Positions 61,980 through 64,000 of a stretch of DNA of 64,000 nucleotides are shown piece by piece. How positions within the stretch are numbered: the stretch's first letter is position 1; each line of letters starts with the position of its first letter. Both the position numbers and the translations under genes were made by a program. The notes under the pieces were generated by a model. It was given only the letters and a program-made list of their open reading frames with translations. It did not search any database and had not been told where the DNA came from. Source of the DNA: Xestospongia bergquistia (taxonomy: Eukaryota; Porifera; Demospongiae; Haplosclerida; Petrosiidae); NCBI GenBank assembly GCA_963965975.1, contig OZ014415.1, positions 5,771,001 through 5,835,000 on the forward strand, written 5' to 3'.

Positions 61980-63260
61980 CAAATTTTAATACTGTTGTTA
62001 AAGGAAGAGGTGAATTGTAATAGAATTTATGCAGCCTCTCTGAGTAATTTGGAATTGAATTCTTTACCTCGGGAAAGGAATTGGAATTTGATCTACATTA
62101 CTGTGAATTGAATAATTCTGTTTTATAACTTTAATTCCAATTCCTTGATAACATAACAACAACTTAGACATGTTCTTGCAGGCCTGAGATTGTCCTTTAT
62201 TTTGTTACATAAAAAAACATCAAAGATATCTAGCAGTTACTGACAGTATAAATACAACTGACTACATATATATGTAATTATACTGCCATTATATATGAGG
62301 GGTGTGGCTGATTCATATCATTTTAGAAAATTTGCCTCAGACTCACTCTAATCATGTTCTTTACCAAATAATACTTACTTATCCTCAAAATTCTATTCCA
62401 TTTTATTTCTTACTAACATTTACTAACATTTACCAAAAACAATTGTTGCTTTTGATAATATTTCCATTACATATACTGTACATAATGTCCCACCCTGTTC
62501 ACTTGCTTCCATTAATACAACTTACACTACAAAATCAATAACAGTGTAAAACCTATCTGAGTATTGTCTCAGTTAACATTGTACTATCCTCTGTATTCAA
62601 GTAGTAAACTAGTAATGCATAATAACTGATTCTAATTTTACTATTTTGAATTTATCGAAGATAATAAAAGATTCCCCAATCTGTAAGAGTGTTGTAATAG
62701 GTACTATTTCCAACATAGTTAGCTTACTGGCTTCTTATATTATATTTTAAAAATACTATATTAAGTGTAAAAACTCATGTTGATGAAGCCATATTTTTCA
62801 CACAATCCATACATGTTGTAAAGGAAGTAGTTACATGTGTACACGTATGTAAAGAACCCTGTAAATAATGTATAATTGTCAATTGTATATGTACATCTAT
62901 TAATACTTGTACACGTAGCTGTAATTCTATATGTGTGTATATGTGGCTGGAAGTACATATAGTAAAGATGATGTTGAAGCTTTGCTAAAGCTTGGGAAAG
63001 TTGTAGAATACCCTTTTAAAGTAGAGAGTAAAAATTACCTTGCATTGTGTGATCACATCAATCTTCGCCCAATTCTCATTACTAGAATAATATTGATGCA
63101 CAGCGCTGTAAAGATGTTACAATAATTTCATTTTAAATTTAAGATTGTTGTCAGTCAAATTTTCACTAAATCTTTTTTTTTTCTTTCAGGGATGATTTAG
63201 CATTTGATCTTCTTGCTTATACTTATGTTTTTATTAATAATGTTGCCTCAGCTGCTAACA
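51428..63260 (+). CDS. SLC35D-type nucleotide-sugar transporter (5' seven exons; runs off window)
   Basis: Exons 51428-51588, 53139-53172, 53552-53638, 54581-54648, 58487-58558, 60191-60259 and 63190-63260 join in phase (562 nt, 187 residues), with more beyond the window. SLC35D1/D2 proteins are Golgi/ER multi-pass antiporters that carry UDP-sugars (glucuronate, GlcNAc, GalNAc) into the lumen for glycosylation. The protein matches the family along its length: VSILIVMVNKTVLTTY in the first membrane helix, FPSFQVVGLGQ, FPLPIFYITNLIFGLGST, the near-invariant IPMFTVLRRFTLIF, ILGAFVAALDDLAFDLLAYT and FINNVASAAN. The start is the ATG of AACATGGCGGC, preceding a short acidic/basic cytosolic tail (about 25 residues) and no signal peptide, as in the family. 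The D-subfamily member and substrate cannot be fixed from this half. Introns are up to 3.8 kb. Confidence 0.9.
53690..53840. repeat. About 60-bp minisatellite in SLC35D intron 3
   Basis: Three copies of a unit containing TCAATATACATGTACATGTA and ACACCACTATACAAGTACAT. Confidence 0.85.
54649..58486 (+). other. 3.8-kb intron of SLC35D-like gene
   Basis: It contains a (TG)n/(CATG) run at 56260-56342 and otherwise unique AT-rich DNA. Possible minus-strand exon-like stretches at 57504-57355 and 57105-56957 were considered for a nested gene but lack an ATG start and a recognisable domain. Confidence 0.55.
56260..56342. repeat. (TG)n microsatellite
   Basis: GTGCATGCGTGCATGCGTGT followed by about 60 bp of TG dinucleotides with a few interruptions. 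Confidence 0.93.
58685..58918. mobile_element. MITE-like inverted-repeat element (about 235 bp)
   Basis: The left arm starts TGTGACTTGATTTGCAATAA and the right arm's reverse complement starts TGTAACATGATTTGCAATAA. The arms stay similar for about 75 bp each (GGCCACTTTTGTCAAAAAAT versus GGACCATTTCTGACAAAACA). The centre has its own palindrome around TATGCATACAGTTAT. There is no coding content, and the flanking duplication is unclear. Confidence 0.75.
59510..59770. repeat. Minisatellite with CTCTACTTATCTCTC and ACATGTAC motifs
   Basis: Five to six imperfect copies of a unit combining CCTCTACTTATCTCTCTAGT with ATATGTACATGTAC in the intron before exon 6. Confidence 0.75.
60425..60690. repeat. Minisatellite with TTGGTACAATGGTCTAGTGA units
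   Basis: About nine imperfect copies of a 25-35 bp unit (GGTACATTGGTACAATGGTC) in the intron between exons 6 and 7. Confidence 0.85.
61645..61745. repeat. Direct duplication of about 36 bp
   Basis: GATCAGATAGACTGGGAATG followed by AGACTGTAGTGC occurs twice, about 50 bp apart. Confidence 0.85.
61859..61977. repeat. Compound microsatellite (ATCT)n-(TA)n-(GT)n
   Basis: ATCT tetramers (61859-61884), a short TA run, GCGCGC, then about 75 bp of GT dinucleotides. Confidence 0.95.
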
Positions 63261-63324
63261 GTAAGTTCATTTCTACATTTCCTATATAATAATTAGAATT
63301 TTACATGTACATAATAGTCTTGTG

Positions 63325-63570
63325 CTCAGACACCCACTTACTTAATGCGAGAAAGTGTACCTTGTGACTTTAGTTCATTTCCTTGGTATTTGAACTACTT
63401 TTTAAACTAACCAATCAGACTGCTCAAAATCTATGACATCATCAGCCACACTGATTATTATCAATATCAAGATAGTAGTTATTATCTGAAGCAAATCATT
63501 GTCACAATGCCAATAAATATGACTAAAGTCACAGACACCCTTTCTCACATTAAGTTAGCGGGTGTTGAGA
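63325..63570. mobile_element. MITE-like inverted-repeat element (about 245 bp)
   Basis: Left arm: TCAGACACCCACTTACTTAA then TGCGAGAAAGTG...TGTGACTTTAGT. The right arm as reverse complement: TCAACACCCGCTAACTTAAT then GTGAGAAAGGGT...TGTGACTTTAGT. The arms are about 50 bp; there is no coding content. It sits in the intron after exon 7 of the transporter gene. Confidence 0.75.
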
Positions 63571-64000
63571 CATAAAACCACATATATGTATAATATACAT
63601 GTTAATCATGTACATTTATCATGTGTCATGTTTGTATTTCTTCTCTACAATCACAATCTCTTATATTGCTTGAAAAATCCCATGGTATTGTTAATAATTG
63701 TTGTTTGTTGAGCTGTTTTGTAATAATCTTTAAATAATGTAGCCTAACTCTTTTGATGATATCATAATATTTCATATTGACAGATAGTTTATAAGGTTAT
63801 AGCCACTTCTTTCATAATTTCTATTGTTGTATAGTTGTTTATTATCACAGTATTGTGTAGCTACCATATAAAGTGGGTGATATACTATATGATCATATTA
63901 GAAACTGTCCCCAAGCTTTTCTATGTCTGTTTCAAGGGAACTATTTGTAATGTTTGTATTATGGTATGGGTTATGTATACATTTCAAATTGTTTGTAAAT
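63571..64000 (+). other. Intron sequence to window edge
   Basis: AT-rich DNA following transporter exon 7. No exon, RNA gene or repeat was recognised before the window ends. Confidence 0.5.

Noticed and set aside
61899-62111. Cys-Val repeat ORF
   Set aside because: Translation of the (GT)n microsatellite.
62931-63125. 64-codon ORF in transporter intron with SKDDVEALLKLGKVVEYPF
   Set aside because: It looks protein-like by eye but is isolated, lies between two well-supported exons, and has no splice partner or recognised family.
1-64000. tRNA, rRNA or retrovirus-like elements
   Set aside because: No cloverleaf with box A/B signals, no rRNA segments, and no reverse transcriptase, integrase, capsid or terminal direct-repeat signals were recognised by reading; a dedicated covariance or profile scan was not possible.

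Overview
The window is eukaryotic: AT-rich DNA, small exons with GT..AG introns, and genes typical of animals. The gene families, compact exons and animal-type CACTA-like transposon suggest an early-branching metazoan such as a sponge or cnidarian. The species cannot be fixed from sequence alone.

Layout. Roughly half the window is one tandem satellite with a 42-bp unit. It fills 1-23646, is interrupted by a 6.8-kb DNA transposon (about 23647-30470), and resumes at 30471-32512. A third, smaller block of the same satellite in the same orientation lies at 35526-36150. Because 42 is a multiple of three, each unit reads as a 14-residue peptide (MNLNGRMISKWMNY and variants) and chance ORFs of 60-147 codons arise on both strands. 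They are frequently broken and are not annotated as genes. The array has higher-order structure: a 1431-bp block duplicated almost perfectly (11530-14400), a roughly 0.91-kb block, and a recurrent multi-monomer cassette.

The transposon carries two divergent genes. On the minus strand is a decayed CACTA/EnSpm-like transposase (26929 to 24076). On the plus strand is a 17-exon gene whose frame stays open throughout (27035-29976, 513 codons), with AT-hook-like basic segments and a C-terminal BEN domain. The element ends are rich in CG-containing motifs (AACGCG, GCGATT, GCGCG), unlike the AT-rich body.

Right of the satellite, 33150-35332 holds the last six exons of a plus-strand Kelch/coiled-coil gene. 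Its upstream part is not in the window, so the satellite apparently sits in an intron or has cut the gene. Tail to tail with it is a complete 12-exon minus-strand gene (50765 to 36494) for a divergent mitochondrial carboxyltransferase related to MCCC2, the beta subunit of methylcrotonoyl-CoA carboxylase. It diverges head to head from a plus-strand SLC35D-type nucleotide-sugar transporter (51428 to beyond the window; seven exons, 187 codons visible). The introns contain a 1.07-kb fold-back element, two MITE-like inverted repeats, relic satellite monomers and many micro- and minisatellites. No RNA genes, CRISPR arrays or retrovirus-like elements were recognised.
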